Assembly (NCBI GenBank): GCA_963799425.1
Contig: CAWCXA010000013.1
Coordinates: 186,001 to 250,000 of the forward strand
Direction: 5' to 3'
Length of the DNA: 64,000 nt
Source of the DNA: CAVWSM01 sp963799425
GTDB lineage: Bacteria; Actinomycetota; Actinomycetes; Jiangellales; Jiangellaceae
Both the position numbers and the translations under genes were made by a program. A model generated the notes under the pieces. That model was not told the DNA's origin and ran no database searches. It saw nothing but the letters and a program-made list of their open reading frames with translations. Positions 26,718 to 35,711 of the stretch are shown here, in pieces; the stretch's first letter is position 1, and the number at the start of each line of letters is the position of its first letter.

Positions 26718-27911
26718 TCACCTCCGCCCGGGACCGCGGTTGCCGCCCTTGCGCTGTGAGCGTGACTGCCGTTGCGGCTGGTGCCGCTCGCCCGACTCGA
26801 CCGGCTCGGACGACGCCGGATGCTCCTCGGTGTGAGTCGCGTCCGCGGCGTCCGTGGACTCATGATCGTCGCGCTCGGCCACGGCGACCGCCGTGCCGCC
26901 GGCCACGATCGCCCCTGGCGCACCGGCCGCACGCGTCGCCTTGGCGGCACCCGCCCGCTTGAGCTCGACACGGCGCGCGAGCCCCTTCATGGTGGGCTCC
27001 CTTTCCTTGAGGTAGGCCAGCAGCGGGGTGGCCACGAAGATCGACGAGTAGGTGGAGGCCGCGATGCCGACGAACAGCACGAGCGCAAGGTCCTTCAGTG
27101 TGCCGCCACCCAGGACGAACGTGCCGAAGAACAGGATCGACGCAACCGGGAGCAGCGCGATGACCGACGTGTTGATCGACCGGACCAGTGTCTGGTTGAT
27201 CGACAGGTTGGCCGCCTCGCTATAGGTGCGGTTGGCCTGCGACTCGAGGCCCTTGGTGTTTTCTCGCACCGAGTCGAACACCACGACCGTGTCATAGAGC
27301 GAATAGCCGAGGATCGTCAGCAAGCCGATCATGGTCGACGGTGTGACGTCGAAACCGACCAGGGCGTAGATGCCGACTGTGATGAGGATGTCGTGGCCCA
27401 GCGCCACAAGACCGGCGAACGCCGCCTTGCGGTCGAACGCGATCCACATCAGCGCGGTCACGAAGACGAGGAACACGATGAGTCCGGTGATGGCCTTGCG
27501 CGTGACCTCGCCACCCCACGAGGGTCCGACCAGCTGGACGCTGATGTCCTCGGTGGGCACGTTGCACGTCTCGGCGAGTGCCTGCCGTACGGTCTCTGGC
27601 TGCGAGCCCTCGAGCGCTTCGGTCTGCACCCGCATGTCGCCGTTGCCTAGCTCCTGCACGATCGGTTCGGCCTCGACGAGGCCGGCCGTCGTCTCGCGGG
27701 CCTGCTCGACCGAGCAATTGGCGTCGGCGACGCGGAACTCGGCGCCGCCACTGAACTCGATGCCGAAGTTGAGCCCGCGGAACGCGACCGCAAGGACCGA
27801 GATGACGAGGATCGCGACCGAGATGGCGAACCAGAGCTTGCGCCGGCCGATGAAGTCGAACGACGTCTCGCCGGTGTAGAGGCGATGGCCGATCTGACCG
27901 AGGCGGCTCAT
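26718..27911 (-). CDS. secF: Protein translocase subunit SecF
   Basis: Works with SecD and YajC to use proton motive force in late stages of Sec export. From ATG 27911, overlapping the secD stop as ATGA, it has 397 residues. There is an N-terminal helix, the periplasmic loop starting GLNFGIEFSGGAEF, then five helices with TILGYSLYDTVVVFDSVREN and TLVRSINTS. A 90-residue acidic-to-basic hydrophilic tail (ending RKGGNRGPGRR) follows the last helix. The 31 in-frame residues upstream lie inside secD. Confidence 0.95.
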   Translation of the reverse strand: MSRLGQIGHRLYTGETSFDFIGRRKLWFAISVAILVISVLAVAFRGLNFGIEFSGGAEFRVADANCSVEQARETTAGLVEAEPIVQELGNGDMRVQTEALEGSQPETVRQALAETCNVPTEDISVQLVGPSWGGEVTRKAITGLIVFLVFVTALMWIAFDRKAAFAGLVALGHDILITVGIYALVGFDVTPSTMIGLLTILGYSLYDTVVVFDSVRENTKGLESQANRTYSEAANLSINQTLVRSINTSVIALLPVASILFFGTFVLGGGTLKDLALVLFVGIAASTYSSIFVATPLLAYLKEREPTMKGLARRVELKRAGAAKATRAAGAPGAIVAGGTAVAVAERDDHESTDAADATHTEEHPASSEPVESGERHQPQRQSRSQRKGGNRGPGRR

Positions 27912-29641
27912 CGCGCCCCTCCCTTGCCTGCGCGGGCCATTGTTTTGACTGGCCGACTTGCCGCCTTCTTGCGGCCGACCTTCTCCGGGTTGAGGCCGGA
28001 CCACGGGTGTCCCTGGCCGAAGAACTTGCGGCGGACGAGCAACGTCACGATCGGCTTGGTGAACAGGAAGACCACGATCAGGTCGATCACGGTGGTCAGC
28101 CCGAGCGTGAAGGCGAAGTTCTGGACGCGGCCGATCGCCATGAAGTAGAGCACTCCGGCCGCGAGCAGTGTGACGAAGTCGGCGATCAGGATGGTGCGCT
28201 TGGCGCGTGTCCAGCCGAGCTCTACGGCCATGCGGATCGTGCGGCCTTCGCGGATCTCGTCACGTACGCGTTCGAAGAACACGACGAACGAGTCGGCGGT
28301 GATGCCGATCGCGACGATCACACCGATGACACCGGCGAGAATCAGCGCGAACCCGATCGCCTCGCCGAGCAGGACGACCGAACCGTACGTGAGGGCGGCT
28401 GCGACCGCGAGGCTCATGATGCTGACGATGCCCAGCGCCCGGTAGAACAGCAGCGAGTAGAGCACGACCAGCGCAAGACCGATCGCGCCGGCGAGGAGTC
28501 CCGCCTCCAGCTGGTCGGAGCCCAGCGTGGCCGACACGGTCGTGACCTCGCTGGTGGTGAACGTGAGCGGTAGGGCGCCGTACTTGAGCACGTTGGCGAG
28601 ATCTTGCGCCTCGCCCTGGCTGAAGTTGCCCTCGATCGTCGCCTCACCGTTGGGGATCCGCTCGTCGACAGTCGGCGCGCTGACCACCCGCCCGTCGAGG
28701 ACGATCGCGAACGAGTTCTGCGGGAAGGTCTGCTGGGACAGCCGTTCGGTGGAGTCGGCGAACTTGTCGCCACCCTCGCCGTCGAAATCGAGCGTGACGA
28801 CCCAGTCGACGCGACCCTGCGGGATACCCGCGAACGCGTCGGTGATGTTGGTGCCGACGACGTCGGCGGCGTCGAGCAGGTAGCGCGTGGTGCCGGTGTC
28901 GTCACAAGTGATCAGCGGCTTGTCCGGGTCGTCGATGGTGCCCGGAGCTAGCTGCGAGCAATCGAAGCTGTTGAGTGCGGCGAGCTGTTCCTGAGTCGCG
29001 GTCCCGCTGCCGTCACCCTCCGGCTGCACCGCTGTCGGAGCCGGAGTGGGAGCGTCGGTGGCGCTCGGGCTGGGGCTCGGCGACTCTGTCGGCGCCGGCG
29101 TTGACGCGGCAGCGCCGGTCAATGCCTGGCCCGCGACCCGCCCGCTGGGGGCAACGGAGGGCGACGGACTCGGACTCGCCTCGGGGGCGAGCGTCTCGGT
29201 CGGAGCGGGTGTAGCGGCAGGGTCGGTCGGTACTTCGGTCGGTGCCGGCGTCGGCGATCCACCCTGCGCAATCGACAGCACGGGTCGGAAGCGGAGCTCG
29301 GCGGTCTGGCCGACGAGCTGGATCAGCTCCTCCTCGCCGACGCCGGGCACCTGCACCACGATGTTGTCCTGGCCCTGGACCGACACTTCGGCCTCGGTGG
29401 CGCCCACCGCGTCGACGCGGTTGCGGATGATCTCCACGGCCTGATCCATCGACTGCTCGGAGGGCGTACCGCCGTCCGTCGTCGAAGCGGTCAGCGTGAT
29501 GCTCGTGCCGCCCTGCAGGTCGAGCCCGAGGTTGGGCTTCCAGGTGCCGGTGAGCGCCATGATGCCGTAGATCACGACGAGCAGACCGGCTAGCACGGCC
29601 AGCGGCCGCCCCGGCCGGGACACGTTGGGCGTCGTCGCCAC
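27908..29641 (-). CDS. secD: Protein translocase subunit SecD
   Basis: The 577-residue partner of SecF. An N-terminal helix is followed by NLGLDLQGGTSITL, then the P1 head domain, which holds a long Pro/Thr/Ser/Ala-rich insertion (about residues 128-215). After this come the second half of P1 and the six-helix RND domain with GVIGVIVAIGITADSFVVFF and FERVRDEIREGRTI. PT-rich linkers are common in actinobacterial SecD but variable in length. It lies between yajC and secF. Confidence 0.96.
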   Translation of the reverse strand: MATTPNVSRPGRPLAVLAGLLVVIYGIMALTGTWKPNLGLDLQGGTSITLTASTTDGGTPSEQSMDQAVEIIRNRVDAVGATEAEVSVQGQDNIVVQVPGVGEEELIQLVGQTAELRFRPVLSIAQGGSPTPAPTEVPTDPAATPAPTETLAPEASPSPSPSVAPSGRVAGQALTGAAASTPAPTESPSPSPSATDAPTPAPTAVQPEGDGSGTATQEQLAALNSFDCSQLAPGTIDDPDKPLITCDDTGTTRYLLDAADVVGTNITDAFAGIPQGRVDWVVTLDFDGEGGDKFADSTERLSQQTFPQNSFAIVLDGRVVSAPTVDERIPNGEATIEGNFSQGEAQDLANVLKYGALPLTFTTSEVTTVSATLGSDQLEAGLLAGAIGLALVVLYSLLFYRALGIVSIMSLAVAAALTYGSVVLLGEAIGFALILAGVIGVIVAIGITADSFVVFFERVRDEIREGRTIRMAVELGWTRAKRTILIADFVTLLAAGVLYFMAIGRVQNFAFTLGLTTVIDLIVVFLFTKPIVTLLVRRKFFGQGHPWSGLNPEKVGRKKAASRPVKTMARAGKGGAR

Positions 29642-29692
29642 TAGTTCTCCTTGTTACGTCCGCAGCAGCGTGCGCGGGGCGCTCTGCGTGGC

Positions 29693-30010
29693 CTAGGCCT
29701 GACCATTGGCGTCGATGTCTGGCTCTGCTGCGGTCGTGTCAGCAGGCGCCTTCGGCTCGATGATGCGGACAATCGCTTGCTTCGCGTAGCGGGCTTCCAC
29801 GCCCGGGGCGATCTCCAGCACGACGGCGTCGTCCTCGATGGCCCGTACGGTGGCGTAGAGACCGGCGCTAGTGATGACCTGGACGCCGGGCGTGATCGCC
29901 TGCTGCACGTTCATGACCTCTCGCTGCCGGTTGCGCGCCGGGCGGAGGATCAGGAACCAGAAGAACACGACGATGAGCAGGAGCGGGAGCAGTCCGGCAA
30001 ACTGATCCAT
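29693..30010 (-). CDS. yajC: Preprotein translocase subunit YajC
   Basis: A 105-residue single-pass protein with helix LLPLLLIVVFFWFLILRPAR, then a small cytoplasmic domain (GVQVITSAGLYATVRAIEDD) typical of YajC. It associates with SecDF; loss is usually mild. The order yajC-secD-secF on the minus strand, following ruvB, is the conserved actinobacterial arrangement. Confidence 0.93.
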   Translation of the reverse strand: MDQFAGLLPLLLIVVFFWFLILRPARNRQREVMNVQQAITPGVQVITSAGLYATVRAIEDDAVVLEIAPGVEARYAKQAIVRIIEPKAPADTTAAEPDIDANGQA

Positions 30011-30114
30011 GGGGAAGGTTGGTCCCTTCGGGTTCGCAGCAGAGTCGGTCGCCGATCGTTCGGGACTGACCGGCAGAGTCTAGACCGCAAACCTGAGTAA
30101 ACCTGACGCCGAGG

Positions 30115-31251
30115 TCAGGGATGCGTGACGTCGGACACGTCAGACCGCTGCCCGGAGGCACCTATGTCGGGTGAATGCCCGTCGTCGACAACGACATCGG
30201 CGTCGGAGAACAGGTCGGGAACGTCAGCAAAGGCGGCGCCCGCGGGGATGGCCAGACCCAGGTGCCGCCACGCCGCCGGGGTGGCGACGCGACCGCGAGG
30301 CGTGCGGGCCAGCAGCCCCTCCCGGACCAGAAACGGCTCGGCCACCTCTTCGACGGTCTCGCGCTCCTCACCGACGGAGACGGCGATGGTCGACACGCCG
30401 ACCGGGCCGCCATTGAACCGGCGGCACAGGGCATTAAGCACGGCGCGGTCGAGCCGGTCGAGCCCGAGCTGGTCGACCTCGTAGAGCTCGAGAGCGGCCC
30501 GCGCCGCCCCAACCTCGACGCTGCCGCTGCCGCGGACCTGGGCGAAGTCACGCACCCGGCGCAGCAGGCGGTTGGCAATGCGTGGTGTGCCCCGGGAACG
30601 CCCGGCAATCTCCGCGGCGCCTGCTCTATCGAGGGCAACACCGAGCAGCTCTGAGGAACGAGCCAGAACTCGCTCGAGCTCGGCCGGCGCGTAGAAGTCC
30701 ATGTGCGCGGTGAAGCCGAACCGGTCGCGCAACGGACCCGGCAGCAGCCCAGCGCGTGTGGTGGCGCCGACAAGGGTGAACGGCGGGATCTCCAATGGGA
30801 TCGCCGTCGCGCCCGGACCCTTGCCGACGATGACGTCGACGCGGAAGTCCTCCATCGCCATGTAGAGCATCTCCTCGGCCGGCCGCGACATGCGGTGGAT
30901 CTCGTCGAGGAACAGCACGTCGCCCTCGGTGAGCCCTGACAAGATCGCAGCCAGGTCGCCCGCGTGCTGGATCGCCGGCCCGCTGGTGATGCGCAGCGGG
31001 ACCTGCATCTCGGCGGCGATGATCATGGCGAGGGTGGTCTTGCCGAGGCCCGGCGGGCCGGAGAGCAGGACGTGATCGGGGGTGCGCCCGCGCAACCGCG
31101 CCGCCTCGAGCACCAGCGACAGCTGCGCGCGCACCCGCTCCTGACCGATGAACTCGTCCAGCCGACGCGGACGGAGCGCGCCCTCGAGCGCCCGATCCTC
31201 GCCCTGCGCTTCGGCTGTTACGAGGGCGCGGCCGTCGCCTGGTGCGCTCAT
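30115..31251 (-). CDS. ruvB: Holliday junction branch migration helicase RuvB
   Basis: AAA+ motor of the RuvAB complex. From ATG 31251, overlapping the ruvA stop as ATGA, it has 378 residues. It shows LRPRRLDEFIGQERVRAQL, Walker A LSGPPGLGKTTLAM, Walker B VLFLDEIHRMS, GATTRAGLLPGPLRDRFG and the C-terminal winged helix with SVGEERETVEEVAEPFLV. A short extra tail (ending VSDVTHP) follows the usual end. The in-frame upstream codons lie in ruvA and are not used. Confidence 0.96.
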   Translation of the reverse strand: MSAPGDGRALVTAEAQGEDRALEGALRPRRLDEFIGQERVRAQLSLVLEAARLRGRTPDHVLLSGPPGLGKTTLAMIIAAEMQVPLRITSGPAIQHAGDLAAILSGLTEGDVLFLDEIHRMSRPAEEMLYMAMEDFRVDVIVGKGPGATAIPLEIPPFTLVGATTRAGLLPGPLRDRFGFTAHMDFYAPAELERVLARSSELLGVALDRAGAAEIAGRSRGTPRIANRLLRRVRDFAQVRGSGSVEVGAARAALELYEVDQLGLDRLDRAVLNALCRRFNGGPVGVSTIAVSVGEERETVEEVAEPFLVREGLLARTPRGRVATPAAWRHLGLAIPAGAAFADVPDLFSDADVVVDDGHSPDIGASGQRSDVSDVTHP

Positions 31252-31868
31252 GCGCCAGCCCGGTTGAGGCTCCGCAGTGCCTCCTTGAGCAGCAGCCCGA
31301 CGTCCGCCCCGGCCGCTGTGTCGGCGAGTGGTGTGACGGCCGCGACTGCGTCGTCGGCCTCTCGGATCGACCACCCGAGCCCAAGCAGGGCAGCGTGCAC
31401 CTGGGATTGCCAGCCGTAGCCGACCGGACTCCCGATGCCGTGTCCGTCGAACGAGCCGGAGCCGACCGGCCCGCCAAGCCGGTCCTTGAGCTCGAGGACG
31501 ATGCGCTGGGCACCCTTGCGCCCGATGCCGGGAACCTGCATCAGGAGCGTCAGGTTGCCCTCGACGACAGCTCGGCGCAGCGTGTCGGGCCGGTGCACTG
31601 CAAGCATCGCCAGCGCCAGCCGCGGGCCGACACCGCTCGCCGTCTGCAGGATGGCGAACGCCTCGCGCTCGTCCTCGTCGGCGAAGCCGTACAGGGTCAT
31701 GGAGTCCTCACGCACCACCAGGCTGGTGGGCACCCGCGCCGGCTGGCCGACCCGCAACCCGGCGAGGGTCGCCGGCGTGCAATGCAGCTCGTAGCCCACC
31801 CCGCCAACCTCGACGACCGCCTCGTCGGGGCCGAGGTCGGCGACGGTGCCACGGACGAACGCGATCAT
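31248..31868 (-). CDS. ruvA: Holliday junction DNA helicase subunit RuvA
   Basis: Tetrameric junction-binding subunit, 206 residues. It has an N-terminal OB fold (MIAFVRGTVADLGPDEAVVE, YELHCTPAT), tandem helix-hairpin-helix motifs (ASGVGPRLALAML and VPGIGRKGAQRIVLELKD) and a C-terminal RuvB-binding domain (HAALLGLGWSIREADDAVA). It overlaps ruvC and ruvB by 4 bp each, a tightly coupled ruvCAB operon. Confidence 0.95.
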   Translation of the reverse strand: MIAFVRGTVADLGPDEAVVEVGGVGYELHCTPATLAGLRVGQPARVPTSLVVREDSMTLYGFADEDEREAFAILQTASGVGPRLALAMLAVHRPDTLRRAVVEGNLTLLMQVPGIGRKGAQRIVLELKDRLGGPVGSGSFDGHGIGSPVGYGWQSQVHAALLGLGWSIREADDAVAAVTPLADTAAGADVGLLLKEALRSLNRAGA

Positions 31869-32386
31869 CTGCGACCTCCTGCGGCGGCGAGGGCCGCCTC
31901 GATGCGGGACAGGGCGGCGCCTCGCCAGACATGGCAGATCGCCAATGCGAGCGCGTCGGCGGCGTCAGCGGGACGCGGCGGTGAGTCGAGCCGCAGCAGC
32001 CGGGTCACCATCGCGGCGACCTGGGCTTTGTCGGCGCGGCCGTTGCCTGTCACCGCGGCCTTGACCTCGCTGGGTGTGTGCAGTGCGACGGGCAGGTCGC
32101 GCCGAGTGGCCGCGAGCAAAGCGATCGCGCTCGCCTGGGCCGTGCCCATGACCGTGCGGACGTTGTGCTGCGCGAAGACCCGCTCGACCGCGACGACATC
32201 GGGCTCGTGCATGTCGAGCCAGCTGTCGACTGCGTCGGCGATCAGCCGCAACCGCTCGCCGAGCGGCGCGTCGGCCGACGTCCGCTGCACCCCCACGGCA
32301 CGGAGGGTTGGCAGTCGCCCCGGTGCACCCTCGACAACCCCGAAGCCGCAGCGCGTCAGCCCTGGGTCGATGCCGAGCACACGCAC
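31865..32386 (-). CDS. ruvC: Crossover junction endodeoxyribonuclease RuvC
   Basis: Resolves Holliday junctions. The 173-residue protein has the RNase H-fold acidic residues Asp7 (VLGIDPGLTRCGFG), Glu68 (VVAVERVFAQHN) and Asp141/Asp144 (PADAADALALAICH). It is first in the ruvC-ruvA-ruvB operon, 123 bp after yebC. The intergenic stretch carries a TTCGACGCAACG sequence like that in the aroK palindromes. Confidence 0.95.
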   Translation of the reverse strand: MRVLGIDPGLTRCGFGVVEGAPGRLPTLRAVGVQRTSADAPLGERLRLIADAVDSWLDMHEPDVVAVERVFAQHNVRTVMGTAQASAIALLAATRRDLPVALHTPSEVKAAVTGNGRADKAQVAAMVTRLLRLDSPPRPADAADALALAICHVWRGAALSRIEAALAAAGGRR

Positions 32387-32509
32387 TGCGAGCCCCTTCC
32401 GCCGAACACTTGTTCGTTACGGAGGACGCTATCCGACCCCCCGGACGAAACGGACGATGACGCGCCGCGTGGGGGCTAGCCGGAGATTCGACGCAACGGC
32501 ACCCGGCGT

Positions 32510-33274
32510 CTAGCCGACCGCCTCCATGATCTCGTCGCTCACGTCATAGTTGGCGTAGACGTTCTGCACGTCGTCGCTGTCCTCGAGAGCTTCTATGAGC
32601 CGGAAGATCTTCCGCGCTCCGTCCTCGTCGAGCGGGACCGAGACCGAAGGCAGGAACGAGGACTCGGCCGACTCGTAGTCGAGGCCGGCCTCCTGCACCG
32701 CGGTGCGTACGCCTACCAGGTCGCTTGCGTCGGTGACGATCTCGAACGTCTCGCCATCGTCGTTGACCTCCTCGGCGCCAGCCTCGAGCACGACCTCCAG
32801 CAGCTCGTCCTCGGTGAGGTCGGCGCGACCTTCCTGCGCCTTGGGCACGACGATCAGGCCCTTGCGATTGAACAGATAGGCCACCGAGCCCGGGTCGGCC
32901 ATCGAGCCGCCGTTGCGGGTCATAGCCACGCGCACGTCCGAGGCGGCCCGGTTGCGGTTGTCGGTGAGGCACTCGATGAGCACGGCAACACCGTTCGGCC
33001 CGTACCCCTCGTACATGATCGTGTGGTACTCGGCGCCCCCGGCCTCGGCACCCGAACCGCGCTTGACCGCACGGTCGATGTTGTCGTTGGGGACAGACGA
33101 CTTCTTCGCCTTCTGGATTGCGTCGTAGAGCGTCGGGTTGCCCGCCGGGTCGTTGCCGCCCGTGCGGGCCGCGACCTCGATGTTCTTGATCAGCTTGGCG
33201 AAGAGCTTGCCGCGCCGTGCGTCGACGACGGCCTTCTTGTGCTTGGTCGTCGCCCACTTGGAGTGGCCGGACAC
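32510..33274 (-). CDS. yebC: YebC/PmpR (TACO1) family protein
   Basis: A 254-residue DUF28 protein beginning with the near-invariant MSGHSKWATTKHKKAVVDAR, followed by IKNIEVAARTGGNDP and NIDRAVKRGSG. The family was first described as transcription regulators; more recent work links it to relief of ribosome stalling. It is next to ruvCAB in most bacteria, as here. Confidence 0.95.
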   Translation of the reverse strand: MSGHSKWATTKHKKAVVDARRGKLFAKLIKNIEVAARTGGNDPAGNPTLYDAIQKAKKSSVPNDNIDRAVKRGSGAEAGGAEYHTIMYEGYGPNGVAVLIECLTDNRNRAASDVRVAMTRNGGSMADPGSVAYLFNRKGLIVVPKAQEGRADLTEDELLEVVLEAGAEEVNDDGETFEIVTDASDLVGVRTAVQEAGLDYESAESSFLPSVSVPLDEDGARKIFRLIEALEDSDDVQNVYANYDVSDEIMEAVG

Positions 33275-33322
33275 CTCAGGTCTCCTTCTGTCAGTGGCAC
33301 GGTGGTACGGACGGCGCGGCCG

Positions 33323-33937
33323 TCACGCTGCCAGCGAGTCGCGCACCGTGTCGAGGAACAGCCCGTGCACCCGCCGGTCGCCCGTCAGCTCGGGGTGGAA
33401 CGAGGTTGCGAGCAGCGGGCCCTGCCGGACGGCGACGATCCTACCGACGGCCGGCCCGGAGGCGACCCGCGCGAGCACCTCGACGTCACGACCGACCTGT
33501 TCGACCCAGGGCGCGCGGATGAAGACGGCATGGAGTGTCGGCCCGTCGCCGAGGGTCGGAAAGTCGAGCTCCGCCTCGAACGAGTCGACCTGCCGGCCGA
33601 ACGCATTGCGCCGCACGGTCACATCCAGCCCACCGATCGTCTGCTGACCTTCGGCGCCGCCCTCGAGCCTGTCGGCCAGCATGATCATGCCGGCGCAAGA
33701 GCCGAAGGAGGGCATGCCCGCACGGACCCGCTCCTGCAACGGCTCCAGCACGCCGAGCCGCGTCGCGAGACGCCACATCGCGGTCGACTCGCCGCCGGGG
33801 ATGACGAGCGCATCGACCCGCGACAGATCGTCTTCGGTGCGCACGACCGCCGCGCGCCCACCAACGGCCTGCAGCGCCGCCAAATGTTCGCGAAAGTCGC
33901 CCTGCAGGGCCAGTACACCGATGATCGGGTCGCTCAC
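33323..33937 (-). CDS. pdxT: Pyridoxal 5'-phosphate synthase glutaminase subunit PdxT
   Basis: Class I glutaminase that feeds ammonia to PdxS. From GTG 33937 (AGGA seven bases upstream) it has 204 residues. It shows GVLALQGDFREH, PGGEST (oxyanion region), the nucleophile Cys81 in FGSCAGMIM (Ser-Cys rather than the commoner Thr-Cys) and the His/Glu pair in SFHPELTGD. Normally adjacent to pdxS; here a plus-strand LtrA/VOC pair lies between them. Confidence 0.94.
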   Translation of the reverse strand: MSDPIIGVLALQGDFREHLAALQAVGGRAAVVRTEDDLSRVDALVIPGGESTAMWRLATRLGVLEPLQERVRAGMPSFGSCAGMIMLADRLEGGAEGQQTIGGLDVTVRRNAFGRQVDSFEAELDFPTLGDGPTLHAVFIRAPWVEQVGRDVEVLARVASGPAVGRIVAVRQGPLLATSFHPELTGDRRVHGLFLDTVRDSLAA

Positions 33938-34042
33938 GCAAGATCCTGTCCGGTTCGGGATGTGCTCCCAGTTTACGAACATTGCCTATCGTGACGTGGG
34001 TCACATGAGTACGAGCACGTACGACCCCAAGGAGCTGGGACT

Positions 34043-35269
34043 TTGACCCATCCGTCCGCAGACGGTGTCGACACCCACCAGGCTTCGCGACATCGGCTTG
34101 CCGCCTCGGGCGAGACCCACCGCGTCACTCCCGCCGAGCTGTTCTTCGACCTCGTCTTCGTCTATGCCATCACCCAGGTGACCGCGTTGCTCGCGGACGA
34201 GCCCACGGTCCTGGGCCTCGCGCAGGGGCTGGTGCTGCTCTACCTGCTCTGGTGGGTGTGGTGCTGCTTCGCCTGGCTCGGCAACGTCGTACGCGCTGAC
34301 ACCGGTGTCCTTCGGCTGATCCTGCTCGCGGTCATGGCGTTGATGCTGGTGACCGCGGTCGCCGTGCCGGAAGCTTACGACGACCTGCCGGGCGGGTTGT
34401 ACGGCCCGGTGGTGCTCGTCACCGCCTACACCATCATTCGCATCCTGCACCTGACGATCTATTGGCTCTCCGACCCGCACGACCGTGACCTACACCGGGT
34501 GCTGCTGAAGACGGCGGCCTCGCTCGTACCATCCATCGCCCTGCTGTACGTCGGCGCTTGGCTCCATGGGGCGGCGCAGGTCGTCGTGTGGGCGGTGGCG
34601 CTGATGGCCGACGGCATCGGCATCTACCTCACCGGCGCCGAAGGCTGGCGCATCGCGTCACCCGCGCACTGGGCCGAGCGACACGGGCTCATCGTGATCA
34701 TCGCGCTCGGCGAGTCCATCGTTGCGATCGGTGTCGGCGTCGCCGGCCGGCCCGTCTCGACCCCGCTGCTCGCCGGCATCGTGCTCGGCCTCGGAGTGTC
34801 GGCGGCTCTGTGGTGGCTCTACTTCGACTGGTTGCAGGAGCGCGCCGAACACACCCTGGCGGAGCTGCAAGGCAACGCGCGTACGGCGTTGGGCCGCGAC
34901 GCCTACACGTACCTGCATATCCCGCTCATCGCCGGGATCGTGGTGACGGCGCTCGGGCTGAAGAAGGTCCTTGAGTACGTGAGCGACACCAGCCACCACG
35001 AGCTGAGCGACGCCTTGACCGGGGTCCCCGCGTGGGCGTTGTCCGGCGGGCCGGGGCTCTACCTGCTCGGGACGGCGGCTTTCGCCTGGCGTGCGACCCG
35101 CGACCTGCGGATCGACAGGGTCATCGTCGGCTCTGTGTTGGTGCTCGCAGGTCCGGTGGTCGAGCAGGTTCCCGCGCTGGCTGCACTGGCGGGGGTTGCC
35201 CTGCTGCTAGCTGCGCTCGTGACGTGGGAGACCGTGACGCGTCGACGCGTGCCAGCATCGACGTCGTGA
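34043..35269 (+). CDS. Low-temperature-requirement A (LtrA) family membrane protein
   Basis: A 408-residue polytopic membrane protein. The family signatures are VTPAELFFDLVFVYAITQV near the N-terminus and HWAERHGLIVIIALGESIVA in the middle, with roughly eleven hydrophobic segments. LtrA was named from a Listeria mutant impaired in cold growth; the biochemical role is unknown. The start is TTG 34043 with AAGGAG upstream. It overlaps the next gene by 4 bp (GTGA), and the pair is inserted between pdxT and pdxS. A second LtrA gene is at 59.9-61.1 kb. Confidence 0.87.
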   Translation: MTHPSADGVDTHQASRHRLAASGETHRVTPAELFFDLVFVYAITQVTALLADEPTVLGLAQGLVLLYLLWWVWCCFAWLGNVVRADTGVLRLILLAVMALMLVTAVAVPEAYDDLPGGLYGPVVLVTAYTIIRILHLTIYWLSDPHDRDLHRVLLKTAASLVPSIALLYVGAWLHGAAQVVVWAVALMADGIGIYLTGAEGWRIASPAHWAERHGLIVIIALGESIVAIGVGVAGRPVSTPLLAGIVLGLGVSAALWWLYFDWLQERAEHTLAELQGNARTALGRDAYTYLHIPLIAGIVVTALGLKKVLEYVSDTSHHELSDALTGVPAWALSGGPGLYLLGTAAFAWRATRDLRIDRVIVGSVLVLAGPVVEQVPALAALAGVALLLAALVTWETVTRRRVPASTS

Positions 35270-35646
35270 TCGGTCGGCTGCACCACATCGTCATCGACTG
35301 CCGCGCTCCGCAGGTGCTGGCGGGCTTCTACTCGCGGCTGCTCGGCTGGCCGGTGACCTATCAGAGCGACAACTTCGTGGTCGTCGCGGTGAACGACACG
35401 AGCTCGGGCGTGGCCTTCCAGCTCGCTCCCGACCACCGGCCGCCTCGTTGGCCGGACCCGGCCTATCCGCAGCAGATCCATGTCGACGTCATGGTCGACG
35501 ACATGAACGCTGCCGACGCGGAGGTCGTGCGTCTGGGCGCACGTCGATTGCCGGGTGACCACGTGTATGCGGACCCCGCCGGCCACCCGTTCTGCCTCAT
35601 CCCGCGGCCGGCCTGGGCGCCGCCGGTGCACCCCTCCACAAACTGA
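35266..35646 (+). CDS. VOC (glyoxalase/bleomycin-resistance) family protein
   Basis: A 126-residue single VOC fold beginning LHHIVIDCRAPQVLAGFYSR, then LLGWPVTYQSDNFVVV, and a C-terminal DVMVDDMNAADAEVVRLGAR and DPAGHPFCLI. Members bind small molecules or divalent metals; the substrate is not predictable. The GTG start overlaps the LtrA stop (GTGA), so translation is coupled. A 23-bp inverted repeat begins at its stop codon. Confidence 0.82.
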   Translation: MIGRLHHIVIDCRAPQVLAGFYSRLLGWPVTYQSDNFVVVAVNDTSSGVAFQLAPDHRPPRWPDPAYPQQIHVDVMVDDMNAADAEVVRLGARRLPGDHVYADPAGHPFCLIPRPAWAPPVHPSTN

Positions 35647-35696
35647 ACCGCCGTGTGCGACACACCCAGCGGCGTGTCGCACACCGCGTTTCAGTT
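35641..35696. terminator. Bidirectional hairpin between VOC gene and pdxS
   Basis: Arms 35641-35663 and 35674-35696 match at 21 of 23 positions (core GTGTGCGACAC/GTGTCGCACAC, ends AACTGAA/TTCAGTT) around a 10-nt loop. It lies between convergent stops, with short T-rich ends on both strands, and overlaps the VOC stop codon. Confidence 0.75.
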
Positions 35697-35711
35697 CTGA
35701 CAGGTCGACCG

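Noticed and set aside
33961..34042. GTGAC-N4-GTCAC repeat between pdxT and the LtrA gene as an operator
   Set aside because: Only 5-bp arms and no convincing -35/-10 pair around it; too weak to list as a site.
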